Assembly (NCBI RefSeq): GCF_021556395.1
Contig: NZ_JAKGCS010000024.1
Coordinates: 434,001 to 498,000 of the forward strand
Source of the DNA: Acuticoccus kalidii
GTDB taxonomy: Bacteria; Pseudomonadota; Alphaproteobacteria; Rhizobiales; Amorphaceae
Direction: 5' to 3'
Length of the DNA stretch: 64,000 nt
Shown: positions 53,893-63,614 of the stretch, piece after piece
How the letters are laid out: each line of letters starts with the position of its first letter
How positions within the stretch are numbered: the stretch's first letter is position 1
Notes under the pieces: generated by a model
What the model was told of the DNA's origin: nothing
Database searches by the model: none
Seen by the model: only the letters and a program-made list of their open reading frames with translations
Translations under genes and position numbers: made by a program

Positions 53893-54780
53893 ATGCAAAC
53901 CCGTCGCGATGCCGCGATATTGTGGCTCTTTCTCATCTTGCCCGTCGGCTACATGGTCGCGTTCGTCGGCTATCCGGTGGTCTACAATCTCGTCATGAGC
54001 GTTCAGGACGTGACGCTCGGGAACCTCGCCACCTGGGACCGCCCCTTTGTCGGCCTCGGCAACTATGTCGAGTTGATCGCGAACGAGCGCTTCCGGCTCG
54101 TGGTGCGCAACTCGGTCATCTTCGTCACGGTGAACGTGGTGCTGCAGATCGCGTTCGGCCTCGCGATCGCGCTCTATTTCGAGAACCGCTTTCCCGGCGC
54201 GCGTTATATGCGCGGCCTCTTCCTCGCCGCCTGGATGTTGCCGCCATTGGTGATCGGCGCGCTGTGGAAGTGGATGTATGCGGCCGATTACGGCCTCATC
54301 AACTATGTGCTGGAGAGCATCGGACTGTCGGACGGGCCGATCTACTGGCTGTCCAATCCCGACATCGTCCTCGCCGCCGTGATCGCCGCGAACATCTGGT
54401 TCGGGACGCCCTTCATCATGCTGCTCCTGTCGGCCGGGATCGCCAACATCCCGCGCGAACTCTACGAGGCCGCCTCGCTCGACGGTGCCGGTGCGATCCA
54501 GCGCTTCCGCTTCGTCACCCTGCCGATGCTGAAGGCGACGCTCCTCGCCGTCGCGTGTCTCGCGACCGTCTACACGATGCGCGCCTTCGACCTCATCTGG
54601 GCCCTGTCCCAAGGCGGGCCGATCGATGCGAGCAACGTCCTGCCGCTCTACTCCTACCAGCTCTCCTTCGAGCAGTTCCGCTTCGGCGGCGGGTCGGCGG
54701 TCGCGACCTTCTCCTTCGTCGTCGTCTTCATCGTCGCGCTTCTTTATGTGCGCACGATCCGTCACGAAAAGGCCATGTGA
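53893..54780 (+). CDS. CUT1 sugar ABC importer, permease 1 (system B)
   Basis: A 295-residue MalF/UgpA-type permease. Helix 1 is in LWLFLILPVGYMVAFVGYPV; the EAA loop is LYEAASLDGAGAIQRFRFV followed by TLPMLKATLLAVA. DLIWALSQGGPIDASNVLP is the late conserved loop. ATG 53893 is chosen because the 85 upstream in-frame residues are basic and unlike the family. It overlaps the next permease by one base. Confidence 0.9.
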   Translation: MQTRRDAAILWLFLILPVGYMVAFVGYPVVYNLVMSVQDVTLGNLATWDRPFVGLGNYVELIANERFRLVVRNSVIFVTVNVVLQIAFGLAIALYFENRFPGARYMRGLFLAAWMLPPLVIGALWKWMYAADYGLINYVLESIGLSDGPIYWLSNPDIVLAAVIAANIWFGTPFIMLLLSAGIANIPRELYEAASLDGAGAIQRFRFVTLPMLKATLLAVACLATVYTMRAFDLIWALSQGGPIDASNVLPLYSYQLSFEQFRFGGGSAVATFSFVVVFIVALLYVRTIRHEKAM

Positions 54781-55625
54781 TGAGCGCCACCGCACCTTCG
54801 GAGGGTTTCGGCCTGCGCGGCAGCACGCTGACCCTGATCGGCATCGCACTCGTCGGGCTTTATCTCTTCCCCGTCTATTGGATGTACATTTCCGCGTTCA
54901 AAACCTCGTCGGAAATCTTCGCCGATCCGCCGACGATGTTTCCAGAAAACGGAACACTGAGCTCGTTCGTCTGGATCTTCACGCAGGAGCACGTCGGCCG
55001 TTACCTGCGCAACTCGCTGATCATCGCGGTCTCGACGATGGCTCTCACGATCGTCCTCGGCTCGCTCGGCGCCTACGCCATGAGCCGGATCCGATCGCGC
55101 GCGGTCGACGTCGCACTCGTCACCGTGGTCGTGTTGCAGACTTTTCCGGAGGCGCTGCTCGCGACGCCGATGTTCGTGATCTTCCGCGAGCTCGGCCTCC
55201 TCAACACCCATCTCGCCGTCGTCCTCGCGACGACGACGAAGACGCTGGGCTTTGCCCTCGTCTTCCTCCGGCCGATCTTCGCGCAAGTGCCGTTCGCCCT
55301 CGAAGAGGCCGCCTTCATCGACGGCGCGTCGCGCCTCCAGTCCTTCCGCCTGGTGGTGTTTCCGATGGTCCGAGTGGGCGTTCTCGTCGTCGCCGCCCTC
55401 ACCTTCGTGATGGCCTATGGCGAGTTCGTTTATCCGCTGACGTTGCTGACACGGGCCGAACTCCAGCCCGCGCCGGTCGGAATCTATCAATTCGTCGGCG
55501 CAGAGTACGCCGATTGGCACCGGGTCATGGCGTTCGCCTCCGTCTTCGTGACGCCCGTCCTTCTCATCTTCCTCCTTTTGCAGCGGCGCATCGTGTCCGG
55601 CCTCACCAGCGGGGCGCTCAAATGA
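54780..55625 (+). CDS. CUT1 sugar ABC importer, permease 2 (system B)
   Basis: A 281-residue MalG/UgpE-type permease with six helices. [19 protein letters not shown] is the conserved first unit. The EAA loop is [19 protein letters not shown] followed by [14 protein letters not shown]. The end, [12 protein letters not shown], is nearly the same as in system A. Confidence 0.9.
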   Translation: MSATAPSEGFGLRGSTLTLIGIALVGLYLFPVYWMYISAFKTSSEIFADPPTMFPENGTLSSFVWIFTQEHVGRYLRNSLIIAVSTMALTIVLGSLGAYAMSRIRSRAVDVALVTVVVLQTFPEALLATPMFVIFRELGLLNTHLAVVLATTTKTLGFALVFLRPIFAQVPFALEEAAFIDGASRLQSFRLVVFPMVRVGVLVVAALTFVMAYGEFVYPLTLLTRAELQPAPVGIYQFVGAEYADWHRVMAFASVFVTPVLLIFLLLQRRIVSGLTSGALK

Positions 55626-55659
55626 TCCGTCGCACCGCGATAGCCTTCGGAGCACCCCG

Positions 55660-56403
55660 ATGACGAACGAACCGCGTATCCTGGTGTGGAACGAGTTCCG
55701 CCACGAGCGAGAGAACCCGGCCGTCGCCGCCCATTATGGCGAGGGGATCCACACCGTCCTCGCCGCAGCCCTCACCGAGGCGGGCTATGCCTCCGTCGGG
55801 ACCGCGACGCTCGACGAACCGGAGCACGGCCTCGCGGAGGCGCGCCTTGCCGAGACCGATGTTCTCCTCTGGTGGGGCCATCGCCATCACGACGCCGTGT
55901 CGGACGCTGTGGCGACGCGCGTCGTGGAGCGGGTCCAGCGGGGAATGGGGCTCATCGTCCTCCATTCGGGGCACTACTCCAAGGTTTTCAAGCGCTTGAT
56001 GGGGACGCCGTGCTCGCTCAATTGGCGGGCCGACGGGGAGCGGGAACGGGTCTGGGTGGTCAAGCCCGAGCATCCGATCGCGGCCGGGCTCGGCCGTTAT
56101 TTCGAGATCGCGCAGGAGGAGATGTACGGCGAGGTGTTCGAAATTCCCGAGCCCGACGAGCTTGTCTTTCTGAGCTGGTTCGAGGGGGGCGAGGTGTTCC
56201 GCAGCGGCTGTTGCTATACGCGCGGCCGCGGCCGGATCTTCTACTTCCAGCCCGGTCACGAGACCTTCCCGACCTATCACGACGCCCACGTCCGCCGCGT
56301 CATCGCCAACGCCGTCGGCTGGGCACGGCCGGACGCGATCGCCGACCCCTTCGCCAATGTGCGCCGCGATCCGCTGAGCCCCCTTGCGTCCGGCGCGGCC
56401 TAG
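55660..56403 (+). CDS. ThuA-domain protein
   Basis: A 247-residue ThuA-like protein (class I glutamine-amidotransferase-like fold). [20 protein letters not shown], then [13 protein letters not shown], are typical of its start. [15 protein letters not shown] and [19 protein letters not shown] are core motifs, and [16 protein letters not shown] the C-terminal motif. ThuA proteins occur with trehalose, maltose or sucrose ABC operons in rhizobia; the reaction is unresolved. GGAG precedes ATG 55660. It is embedded between permease and ATPase genes, so it is part of the same pathway. Confidence 0.88.
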   Translation: MTNEPRILVWNEFRHERENPAVAAHYGEGIHTVLAAALTEAGYASVGTATLDEPEHGLAEARLAETDVLLWWGHRHHDAVSDAVATRVVERVQRGMGLIVLHSGHYSKVFKRLMGTPCSLNWRADGERERVWVVKPEHPIAAGLGRYFEIAQEEMYGEVFEIPEPDELVFLSWFEGGEVFRSGCCYTRGRGRIFYFQPGHETFPTYHDAHVRRVIANAVGWARPDAIADPFANVRRDPLSPLASGAA

Positions 56404-56413
56404 GAGAACTGAC

Positions 56414-57478
56414 ATGGCACCCGTCAATATTCGCGATGTGCGCAAGGCGTTCGGTCATGTCGAGGTCCTGCACGGTGTCGATATCGACATCGAGGACGGC
56501 GAATTCGTCGTCCTCGTCGGCCCGTCGGGCTGCGGCAAGTCCACCTTGTTGCGCATGATCGCCGGCCTCGAAAGCGTGACCTCCGGCGATATTTCGATCG
56601 ACGGCCGCACCGTGAACCGCTTGCCGCCGAAGGCGCGGGACATCGCGATGGTGTTCCAGAATTACGCGCTCTATCCGCACATGAGCGTCGCCGAGAACAT
56701 GGCCTTTTCGCTCCGCCTCAAGGGCGCTTCGCGCGAGACGATGCATGAGGCGGCGAGCGGGGCGGCCGGCATTCTCGGCCTCGGCGACCTCCTGGCGCGT
56801 TATCCGCGCGAGCTGTCCGGCGGCCAGCGCCAGCGCGTCGCGATGGGCCGCGCCATCGTACGCGATCCGAAGGTCTTCCTGTTCGACGAGCCCCTCTCGA
56901 ACCTCGACGCCAAGCTGCGCGTCTCGATGCGCTCGGAGATCAAGGCGCTTCATCAGCGGCTGCGCACCACCATCGTCTATGTCACGCACGACCAGATCGA
57001 GGCGATGACGATGGCCGACAAGATCGTCGTCATGCACGACGGGGTGGTCGAGCAGATCGGCGAGCCGCTCGAGCTTTATGACCGGCCGGCCAACCTCTTC
57101 GTCGCCGGCTTTCTCGGCTCGCCGTCGATGAACTTCCTCAACGGCACGATCCGCGCGGGCGGCGACCGGGCGGAGTTCGAGGTCGATGGCGGGGCGCGTC
57201 TTCCTTTGCCGACCGCGCCCGCGGCCTCCGACGGCCGTCCGGCCGTCTATGGGATCCGCCCGGAGCACCTCCTTTCCGACGCCGGCGGGACGGACGCCGA
57301 GATCGTCCTCGTCGAGCCGACGGGGGCGGAGATCCATGTCGTCGCCCGTCTCGGCAATGACGACGTCACTGCCGCGCTGCGCGAACGCCGACCCTATAGG
57401 GCTGGCGAGCGGATCCCGCTGGTGCCGGATCTCGAACACGTTCACCTCTTCGACCGCGACAGCGGCCGACGTCTCTGA
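56414..57478 (+). CDS. CUT1 sugar ABC importer, ATPase (system B)
   Basis: A 354-residue MalK/UgpC-type ATPase. Walker [11 protein letters not shown]-loop VFQNYALYP, signature [13 protein letters not shown], Walker [14 protein letters not shown]-loop YVTHDQIEA. The regulatory domain has [12 protein letters not shown] and [15 protein letters not shown] is seven bases before ATG 56414. It is clearly related to the system A ATPase. Confidence 0.92.
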   Translation: MAPVNIRDVRKAFGHVEVLHGVDIDIEDGEFVVLVGPSGCGKSTLLRMIAGLESVTSGDISIDGRTVNRLPPKARDIAMVFQNYALYPHMSVAENMAFSLRLKGASRETMHEAASGAAGILGLGDLLARYPRELSGGQRQRVAMGRAIVRDPKVFLFDEPLSNLDAKLRVSMRSEIKALHQRLRTTIVYVTHDQIEAMTMADKIVVMHDGVVEQIGEPLELYDRPANLFVAGFLGSPSMNFLNGTIRAGGDRAEFEVDGGARLPLPTAPAASDGRPAVYGIRPEHLLSDAGGTDAEIVLVEPTGAEIHVVARLGNDDVTAALRERRPYRAGERIPLVPDLEHVHLFDRDSGRRL

Positions 57479-57488
57479 GGAGTTCCCA

Positions 57489-58682
57489 ATGCCGAGCATT
57501 CTCGTCGTCGGCACTGCCGACACGAAGGGGGCCGAGCTCGAGTTCGTCCGATCCCGGATCGCCGAAGAGGGGCTCGAGGCTGAGATCGTCGACGTGTCGA
57601 CGACGCCGACGCCCTCCTCGCGCATCGTCGCGCAGGCTCACCCCGAGGGAGCCCGCGCGGTCTTTACCGGCGAGCGCGGCAGCGCGGTCGCCGCGATGGC
57701 GGAGGCGCTCGAGGCCCACATCACGGCGCGTCACGCGGCGGGCGACGTCGCGGGGGTGATCGGCCTCGGCGGATCGGGCGGCACGGCCCTCGTCACCCGC
57801 GCGATGCGAGCGCTTCCGGTCGGCCTGCCGAAGCTCATGGTCTCGACCGTCGCATCGGGAAACACTGCGCCCTATGTCGGCGCCAGCGACATCACGATGA
57901 TGTACTCGGTCACCGACGTCGCCGGGATCAACCGCATCTCCCGCACCGTGCTCGCCAACGCCGCGGGGGCGATCGCCGGAATGGTGCGTCGCGCACCGGA
58001 CACGGCGGCGGACGACCGGCCCGCCCTCGGCATTACGATGTTCGGCGTCACGACGGCGTGCGTGACGGCCGTCGTCGACCAGCTCGCGAACCAGTTCGAC
58101 TGCCTCGTCTTCCATGCGACAGGAACCGGCGGGCAGTCGATGGAAAAGCTCGCGACCTCCGGTCTTGTCGACGGCATCATCGACGTCTCCACCACCGAGA
58201 TCGCCGACCGGATCGTCGGCGGCATCATGCCGGCCTGGGAGGAGCGGCTGTCGTCCCTCGCGCCGACGGGCCTTGCCTATGTCGGCTCCTGCGGCGCGCT
58301 CGACATGGTGAATTTTGGCGCGCGCGACAGCGTCCCCGCCGCATTCGCGGGCCGCCTCCTCTACGAGCACAACCCGCAGATCACACTGATGCGGACAACG
58401 GCGGAGGAGAACGCCGCGTTCGGCCGCTTCATCGCCGAACGGCTCAACCGGTTCATCGGCCCCGTCACCTTCCTCATCCCGGAAAAAGGCGTCTCGGCGC
58501 TCGATGCGCCGGGTCAACCCTTCTGGGATCCCGAGGCCGACGCCGCGCTCTTCGAGGCGCTCGAACGCGGTTTCGAGAGCCGCGCCGATCACACGCTTCG
58601 CCGCCTTCCCCATCACATCAACGACCCGGCGTTCGCCACCGCGCTCGCCGACGCGTTTCAAGCGAATCTGAAAGGCCGCTGA
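57489..58682 (+). CDS. Tm-1-like ATP-binding protein (UPF0261 family)
   Basis: A 397-residue protein of the UPF0261 family, equal to the N-terminal half of the plant resistance protein Tm-1. [19 protein letters not shown] is the first nucleotide-contact region, [20 protein letters not shown] a second, and [19 protein letters not shown] is a family hallmark. [14 protein letters not shown] and [14 protein letters not shown] lie in the second lobe. The bacterial function is unknown. Here, as often, the neighbour (58684) equals the other half of Tm-1. GGAG is seven bases before ATG 57489. Confidence 0.88.
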   Translation: MPSILVVGTADTKGAELEFVRSRIAEEGLEAEIVDVSTTPTPSSRIVAQAHPEGARAVFTGERGSAVAAMAEALEAHITARHAAGDVAGVIGLGGSGGTALVTRAMRALPVGLPKLMVSTVASGNTAPYVGASDITMMYSVTDVAGINRISRTVLANAAGAIAGMVRRAPDTAADDRPALGITMFGVTTACVTAVVDQLANQFDCLVFHATGTGGQSMEKLATSGLVDGIIDVSTTEIADRIVGGIMPAWEERLSSLAPTGLAYVGSCGALDMVNFGARDSVPAAFAGRLLYEHNPQITLMRTTAEENAAFGRFIAERLNRFIGPVTFLIPEKGVSALDAPGQPFWDPEADAALFEALERGFESRADHTLRRLPHHINDPAFATALADAFQANLKGR

Positions 58683-58683
58683 C

Positions 58684-59520
58684 ATGCTCAGCTTCAAGAG
58701 ATCCGACCTCCTCGCCCGGTTTCACGCCATGGCGGCGGAGGGCGTGCCCATTGTCGGCGGCGGCGCGGGCACCGGACTGTCCGCCAAGTGCGAGGAGGCC
58801 GGCGGCATCGACCTCATCGTGATCTATAATTCCGGCCGTTATCGCATGGCGGGCCGCGGCTCCCTCGCCGGTATGCTCGCCTTCGGCAACGCCAACGAGA
58901 TCGTGCTCGAAATGGCGCGGGAGGTTCTTCCCGTCGTGAAATCCACCCCGGTGCTCGCCGGCGTCAACGGCACCGACCCGTTCTGCAATTTCGATCAGTT
59001 CCTGGAGCTCGTCCGCGCGGCCGGGTTCGCCGGGATCCAGAATTTCCCGACCGTCGGGCTGATCGACGGGGTCTTCCGCGCCAATCTCGAAGAAACCGGG
59101 ATGGGCTACGACAAGGAGATCGAGCTCGTCGCCCTCGCCGCCCGGAAGGATCTCCTCACCACCCCCTACGTTTTCGACGAGGACCAGGCGCGCGCGATGG
59201 CGGCCGCGGGGGCCGACATCATCGTCGCCCATATGGGTCTCACCACCGGCGGCTCGATCGGGGCGGAGACGGCGATGACACTCGCGGAAGCCTCCGCCAA
59301 AGTCGGCGCGATCGCCGATGCGGCGCTTGCCGCGCGGCCCGATGTCCTCGTCCTGTGCCATGGCGGGCCGATCTCCTCGCCGGAGGATGCCGAGCGGGTC
59401 TTGCGCGACTGCCGCAATTGTCACGGCTTTTACGGCGCATCCAGCATGGAGCGTCTGCCGACCGAGGTCGCGCTCGTCGAGCAGACGAAGCGCTTCAAGG
59501 CGATTTCGCTCGCCCAATAG
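58684..59520 (+). CDS. PEP-hydrolase-family TIM-barrel protein (Tm-1 C-terminal-like)
   Basis: A 278-residue TIM-barrel-like protein. [20 protein letters not shown] is the phosphate-site-like start, [20 protein letters not shown] the next strand, [12 protein letters not shown] and [16 protein letters not shown] the middle, and [12 protein letters not shown] near the end. It belongs to the family named phosphoenolpyruvate hydrolase (PF09370), related to the C-terminal half of Tm-1. The gene starts one base after the UPF0261 stop, so the two products probably work together. Two further copies of this domain lie at 60012-61865 and 63615-64000. Confidence 0.85.
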   Translation: MLSFKRSDLLARFHAMAAEGVPIVGGGAGTGLSAKCEEAGGIDLIVIYNSGRYRMAGRGSLAGMLAFGNANEIVLEMAREVLPVVKSTPVLAGVNGTDPFCNFDQFLELVRAAGFAGIQNFPTVGLIDGVFRANLEETGMGYDKEIELVALAARKDLLTTPYVFDEDQARAMAAAGADIIVAHMGLTTGGSIGAETAMTLAEASAKVGAIADAALAARPDVLVLCHGGPISSPEDAERVLRDCRNCHGFYGASSMERLPTEVALVEQTKRFKAISLAQ

Positions 59521-59555
59521 CTGCACGATCAACGACAAAACCGGGAGAACGCCGC

Positions 59556-60002
59556 ATGGCGACCGTTTATGTGAGTGGCATCATCGACGCGCCGGCCGAC
59601 GAGGTGTGGGCTTATGCGCGGGATTATAATGGTCACGACGAATGGCACCCCTTGATCGCCGAGAGCACGATCGAGGACGGGCTTGCGTCCGACACGGTCG
59701 GCTGCGTGCGCAATTTCACGCTCACCAATGGCGGGCATCTGCGCGAACGATTGATCGAGTTCTCCGACCGCCAGCGCTCGTTCACCTACGAGATCATCGT
59801 CTCGCCGATGCCGATCGCGAATTATGTCGCGACCTTCCATGTGATGCCGGTGACGGAAAGCGGCCAATCGTTCGTCGAATGGTACGCCAACTTCGACGTG
59901 TCGCCGGAGGACGAGCCGACGATCCGCGAACAGGTCGGGCGCAACACGTTCGCGGCCGGTATCGCCGCGCTCGAAAAGGCGGTGCACGCGCGGCGGACAT
60001 GA
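59556..60002 (+). CDS. SRPBCC-family (START/Bet v1-like) protein
   Basis: A 148-residue protein with the SRPBCC ligand-pocket fold. It starts VSGIIDAPADEVWAYARDYN and has HEWHP-like DEWHPLIAEST, then LRERLIEFSDRQRSFTYEI and QSFVEWYANFD. Such proteins bind hydrophobic ligands or act as polyketide-cyclase-like enzymes. It is the last gene of the long rightward operon. GGGAGA lies about seven bases before ATG 59556. Confidence 0.8.
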   Translation: MATVYVSGIIDAPADEVWAYARDYNGHDEWHPLIAESTIEDGLASDTVGCVRNFTLTNGGHLRERLIEFSDRQRSFTYEIIVSPMPIANYVATFHVMPVTESGQSFVEWYANFDVSPEDEPTIREQVGRNTFAAGIAALEKAVHARRT

Positions 60003-60011
60003 CCGCCGCGC

Positions 60012-61865
60012 TCACGCCTCCCGGCCGGAGCGGGTGTCGAGACCGAGACGGCGCATCCGGTTGTAGAGGGTCTTGCGGGAAATGCCGAGAAAGTCGGCGG
60101 TCGCGCCGCGGCGAAAACGATTGCGGCGGAGCGCGTCGAGGATCCATTCGCGCTCCGAACCGAACGCGCTGACGGGACGGGCGGCCCCGCCCTGCCCGAT
60201 CAGGGCGGACAGCTCCGGCACCGTGATCAGCTTTGCTTCGGCGCGAAGGGCCGCCTGCTCGATCTCCCGCTGCAGCTCCATCACGTCTCCCAGCCACTGG
60301 TGATCGGCGAGGATCCGGTGCGCGCCGCCTTCGAGCGCGAGATCGGGCCGCCTCAAACGGACGCGCACCTTGCGCAGGACCGCCTCGATCACCGCCGGTA
60401 GATCCTCCTGCCGGCGCAAGAGAGGCGGCACCTCGAACGTCGCAAAGCCCGCCGCCTCCAAGGCGATTTGCACACTCGCGGCGTTTTCCGCGTGCGGGTC
60501 CGTCGCGACGATCACACGGACGTCGACATCGTGCGCCGCGGCGTCGCCGAGCGGACGGACGCGCCGCTCCGTCGCGACGTCGGCGAGCTCGCGGACGATA
60601 TCGAGCGTCGCACTCGCGATCTCGTGGACCAAGAGGGTCGAGCTCGCCCCGACATCGACGAAGCCGAGCTGCGCCTTCTCGGCCCCCGGCGCGGCTCCGG
60701 TGGCCGCCCCGAAAAGGGCCACGCGCTGAGCCGTCGGATCCTTTCCCGATAGATGAAGCGACAGGAGGTGCCGGACACGCCGGCGGGAAAGCGCGTGGAG
60801 ATGCTCCGCGATATCCTGCACACCCTGCTCCGGGCGAGCCAGAAGCAAGATCGGCACGTCGGCTCCGGCAAGGCGCTGGAGGACCGCCCGCGCCTCACGG
60901 GCCTCGGCAGAGCTGCCGACGAGGGCCGGCGGCACGGCGGCCGAGGCGCGTGCCGTCGGCTCCGTGCGCGACCGGATGCGTTCGATCGTCTTAAAGCTCG
61001 CCGTCGTGGCCTCGATCGCGCTTTCGAGCGGCACGCGGTCGATCGTCGAGCCGCCGATATAACCGTCGATGCTCGTGATCCGGCACAGCGCTTCGAGATG
61101 CTTGGGGCTCACGATCGGGCCCCCCTCGACCATGCACACCGCTTCCGGTGCGATCGAGCGGACTTTGCGCGCCACCTTGCTGACATGCAGCGCCGCCGCC
61201 TCGACGTCCGCGAGCAGCTCGAGCCCCCGCGCACCACCCTGGTTCCAGCCGAGGCCGATATTGACGGCATCGACGCCGCGCCGCGCCGCCGCCTCCGCCT
61301 CGGCCGGATCGTGGGTATAGGCGATGGTGAGAAGGCCGACATCACGCGCCGCGGCGAGGAGATCGAGCTCGCGCGCAAAGCCGAGCCCGTTCTCTTCGAG
61401 CACGTCGCGAAAGCGGCCGGTGACCATCGTGGCGGTGGGGAAATTGGTGAGCCCGGCGAACCCGTCGGCCTTCGCACGCGCGACGATCGCCTCGATCGAC
61501 TGGCGCGGATCGAAAACGCAGGCGCCGAACACCACCGGCACGATGGCGCGAGGCAGGATCTCGCGCACGGCAAAATCGCGCACGAAGGCGTTCGACTCGC
61601 CGAACGGCAACATCGCGGTGAGCGAGGGCTCGCCCATCGATCGCAAACGCCCGGCATTGATGGCGATCAGGAGATCCGCGCCCCCCCGAATCGCGAAGTT
61701 CGCAGCCATCCCCGTTCCGATGGCCGCACCGAGCAGCAGATCCTGCCGGCGTCGCAGAAGGCGGGCAGACGGCCGTTCGATCGGCGGCTCGCACCGCTCC
61801 GCCGTTTCCGGTCGGACCGGTGCGGGATCCACCTCACGCACTGCGGCTGATATAATCCTGGACAT
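60012..61865 (-). CDS. Regulator: PEP-hydrolase-like domain, degenerate sigma54 AAA+ domain, Fis-type HTH
   Basis: A 617-residue protein in three parts. Residues about 37-295 form a PEP-hydrolase-family barrel (GACVFDPRQS, GFAGLTNFPTATMVTG, VEGGPIVSPKHLEAL) like the product at 58684. About 313-556 aligns with a sigma54 activator AAA+ domain but lacks its active motifs. The Walker A place reads ARPEQGVQ, the GAFTGA loop GAATGAAPG, and Walker B STLLVHEIA with His for Asp. PPLLRRQEDLP keeps the sensor-II-side motif. About 570-610 is a Fis-type helix-turn-helix, ending ISRKTLYNRMRRLGL. It probably regulates without ATP hydrolysis. ATG 61865 overlaps the upstream dehydrogenase gene by 32 bases. 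Confidence 0.85.
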   Translation of the reverse strand: MSRIISAAVREVDPAPVRPETAERCEPPIERPSARLLRRRQDLLLGAAIGTGMAANFAIRGGADLLIAINAGRLRSMGEPSLTAMLPFGESNAFVRDFAVREILPRAIVPVVFGACVFDPRQSIEAIVARAKADGFAGLTNFPTATMVTGRFRDVLEENGLGFARELDLLAAARDVGLLTIAYTHDPAEAEAAARRGVDAVNIGLGWNQGGARGLELLADVEAAALHVSKVARKVRSIAPEAVCMVEGGPIVSPKHLEALCRITSIDGYIGGSTIDRVPLESAIEATTASFKTIERIRSRTEPTARASAAVPPALVGSSAEAREARAVLQRLAGADVPILLLARPEQGVQDIAEHLHALSRRRVRHLLSLHLSGKDPTAQRVALFGAATGAAPGAEKAQLGFVDVGASSTLLVHEIASATLDIVRELADVATERRVRPLGDAAAHDVDVRVIVATDPHAENAASVQIALEAAGFATFEVPPLLRRQEDLPAVIEAVLRKVRVRLRRPDLALEGGAHRILADHQWLGDVMELQREIEQAALRAEAKLITVPELSALIGQGGAARPVSAFGSEREWILDALRRNRFRRGATADFLGISRKTLYNRMRRLGLDTRSGREA

Positions 61866-62901
61866 CGATCGCCGCGCCGGTGCGCTGGCTTTCGATCGCG
61901 GCGAAAATCAGCGCCGTCGACTGAAGGTTCACCGACACTTCGGTCTCCATCGCGGGGCCGCCATCGAGCCAGGCGCAGAATTTCTCGATCAGCCACGTGT
62001 TGAGCCACTTAGGCTGGGTGATGAGCTGGAGCTTCTGCCCCGCCCCTTCCCGGCTCCTCTGGCGCACGAGATCCTGCCGCTGGAAGATCTCGACCTCGCG
62101 GTTGGACAGGATCGCCGTCCCCTCCTCGCACTCGACCCGCACATATTCGCGCGTCCAGTCGTTCATCCCGACCGCGGCCGAGGAGGAGCCCTCGTAAACG
62201 CCGCGCACGCCATTCTCGAACACCATCGAGACGATGCCGTCGGTGTCGCCGGCATACTCGGCCCAGTCAGGCTTCCAGGTGGAGGCGAAGAGCGTCTTGC
62301 AGGGCGCGCCCGCGAAATCGGCGACGAGATCGAGATGATGGACGGCTCCCTCGATGAGCAGCGGGTCGGCCATCGTGTGACGGAACAAGGCGCCCCAGGC
62401 CATGTGCTTGCGAAGGTCGGCCATATAGCGGCAGGAGACGAGGTTCACCTTGCCGAGCTTGCCGGAGCGGACGACCGACCGAAGCGTCGTCTTGTCCTGG
62501 TCGAAGCGATGGCTCATGGTGACGGCCATCTTCCGACCCGCCTCCCGCACCTTGCGCGCGATCCGGACCGAGCCCTCCATGGTATCGGCGATCGGCTTTT
62601 CGCACAGGATGTCGACGCCTGCCGCGATCGCATGGTCGATGACCGTCTCGTGGTGGTTGGGCGGGACCACGACGGTGCAGAAATCCGCCTCGACCTCAGC
62701 GAAGGCCTTCGCGGGATCGGTATAACATTTGCTCTCCGGCAGTCCGAGCAGCCGCGCGCCGAGCGCGAGGGCCTGCGGGTCCGTGTCGACGACGGCGACC
62801 ACCTCGACCGTGCCGTCGGCCACGTTCGCGGACAAGAATTCGGAACACCAGCGGCGGCCGAACACGCCGACGCCGACATGAATGAGACGTTTTCGAGCCA
62901 T
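61834..62901 (-). CDS. Gfo/Idh/MocA-family oxidoreductase
   Basis: A 355-residue NAD(P)-dependent dehydrogenase. LIHVGVGVFGRRWCSEFL is the Rossmann loop and ILCEKPIADTMEG the family's conserved E-K-P motif. MSHRFDQDKTTLR follows, and IEGAVHHLDLVADFAG holds the catalytic-type H-x-x-D segment. Members oxidise or isomerise sugars and inositols, fitting the nearby sugar importer. ATG 62901 has GGAGGAG nine bases upstream and overlaps the cupin gene stop by one base (TGATG), so the two are coupled. Confidence 0.9.
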   Translation of the reverse strand: MARKRLIHVGVGVFGRRWCSEFLSANVADGTVEVVAVVDTDPQALALGARLLGLPESKCYTDPAKAFAEVEADFCTVVVPPNHHETVIDHAIAAGVDILCEKPIADTMEGSVRIARKVREAGRKMAVTMSHRFDQDKTTLRSVVRSGKLGKVNLVSCRYMADLRKHMAWGALFRHTMADPLLIEGAVHHLDLVADFAGAPCKTLFASTWKPDWAEYAGDTDGIVSMVFENGVRGVYEGSSSAAVGMNDWTREYVRVECEEGTAILSNREVEIFQRQDLVRQRSREGAGQKLQLITQPKWLNTWLIEKFCAWLDGGPAMETEVSVNLQSTALIFAAIESQRTGAAIDVQDYISRSA

Positions 62902-63530
62902 CAGACCCGCTCCTCCTGGGGAATTGCTGTGCCGTGAGTGTGCGTCCACAGGTGCCCGACGCGTTTGCGGCCTTCGAGCGTCGTCTCGAAGAACACCGCT
63001 TTCACCGCCTCCGGCGCTTCCGGCATGTCGTGATGATGGCCCATTCCGATGGCGAGACAGTCGCCGGGCCGCATCTCCGCGCTGGTCGGACCGACGACGA
63101 CACGGCCGCGCCCTTCAAGAAGGATCCAGTATTCGTCACAGTCGTGATAATGCGCGTCGACGCGGGTTTTCTTCGGATAGGCGACGGGATCGCCATGATC
63201 GGACGGGTTCGCCTCCTCGGCGACGCGGAAGATCCCGCACCCGCCCATCTCCTCGCCCCAGTCGCCTTCGAGGACGACGGCCTGCGCGGCCGGGCCCGGC
63301 GCGCTCAAGACACATTTCGATGGCGCAAGATCGAAGAATTGCGCCTCTTTCAGGACCTGCGAGCGATCGGCGCTGCGAAGCTGAACCGTTCCCGACGTGA
63401 CGAGGACACGGCCACGCGGAGCCGCGATCTCGACCGCGACATCACCACCGGAGGGAAGGTCGACGATGCGAAACCCGCGCAGCCCGCACCATGCGGGCGG
63501 AGTCTCGCCCTGACGGAATATCGTACCCAT
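62901..63530 (-). CDS. Cupin-domain protein
   Basis: A 209-residue protein with two jelly-roll halves. The C-terminal one carries the metal motif HYHDCDEYWILLEGRGRV and the closing segment PGDCLAIGMGHHHDMP. The N-terminal half (about 25-90) lacks metal histidines. Such proteins are sugar isomerases, lyases or small-molecule binders; the exact role is not visible. It heads a leftward operon with the Gfo/Idh/MocA dehydrogenase and the PEP-hydrolase-like regulator. GGGGAGG lies just before ATG 63530. Confidence 0.82.
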   Translation of the reverse strand: MGTIFRQGETPPAWCGLRGFRIVDLPSGGDVAVEIAAPRGRVLVTSGTVQLRSADRSQVLKEAQFFDLAPSKCVLSAPGPAAQAVVLEGDWGEEMGGCGIFRVAEEANPSDHGDPVAYPKKTRVDAHYHDCDEYWILLEGRGRVVVGPTSAEMRPGDCLAIGMGHHHDMPEAPEAVKAVFFETTLEGRKRVGHLWTHTHGTAIPQEERV

Positions 63531-63614
63531 GTCCTCCCCTTGCGGTTCTCGTTATTGGGTTGCTATCCCGTTTGCCGTGGGCACGGTGATGAGGAAATAG
63601 CACGGCGGCGGGCT

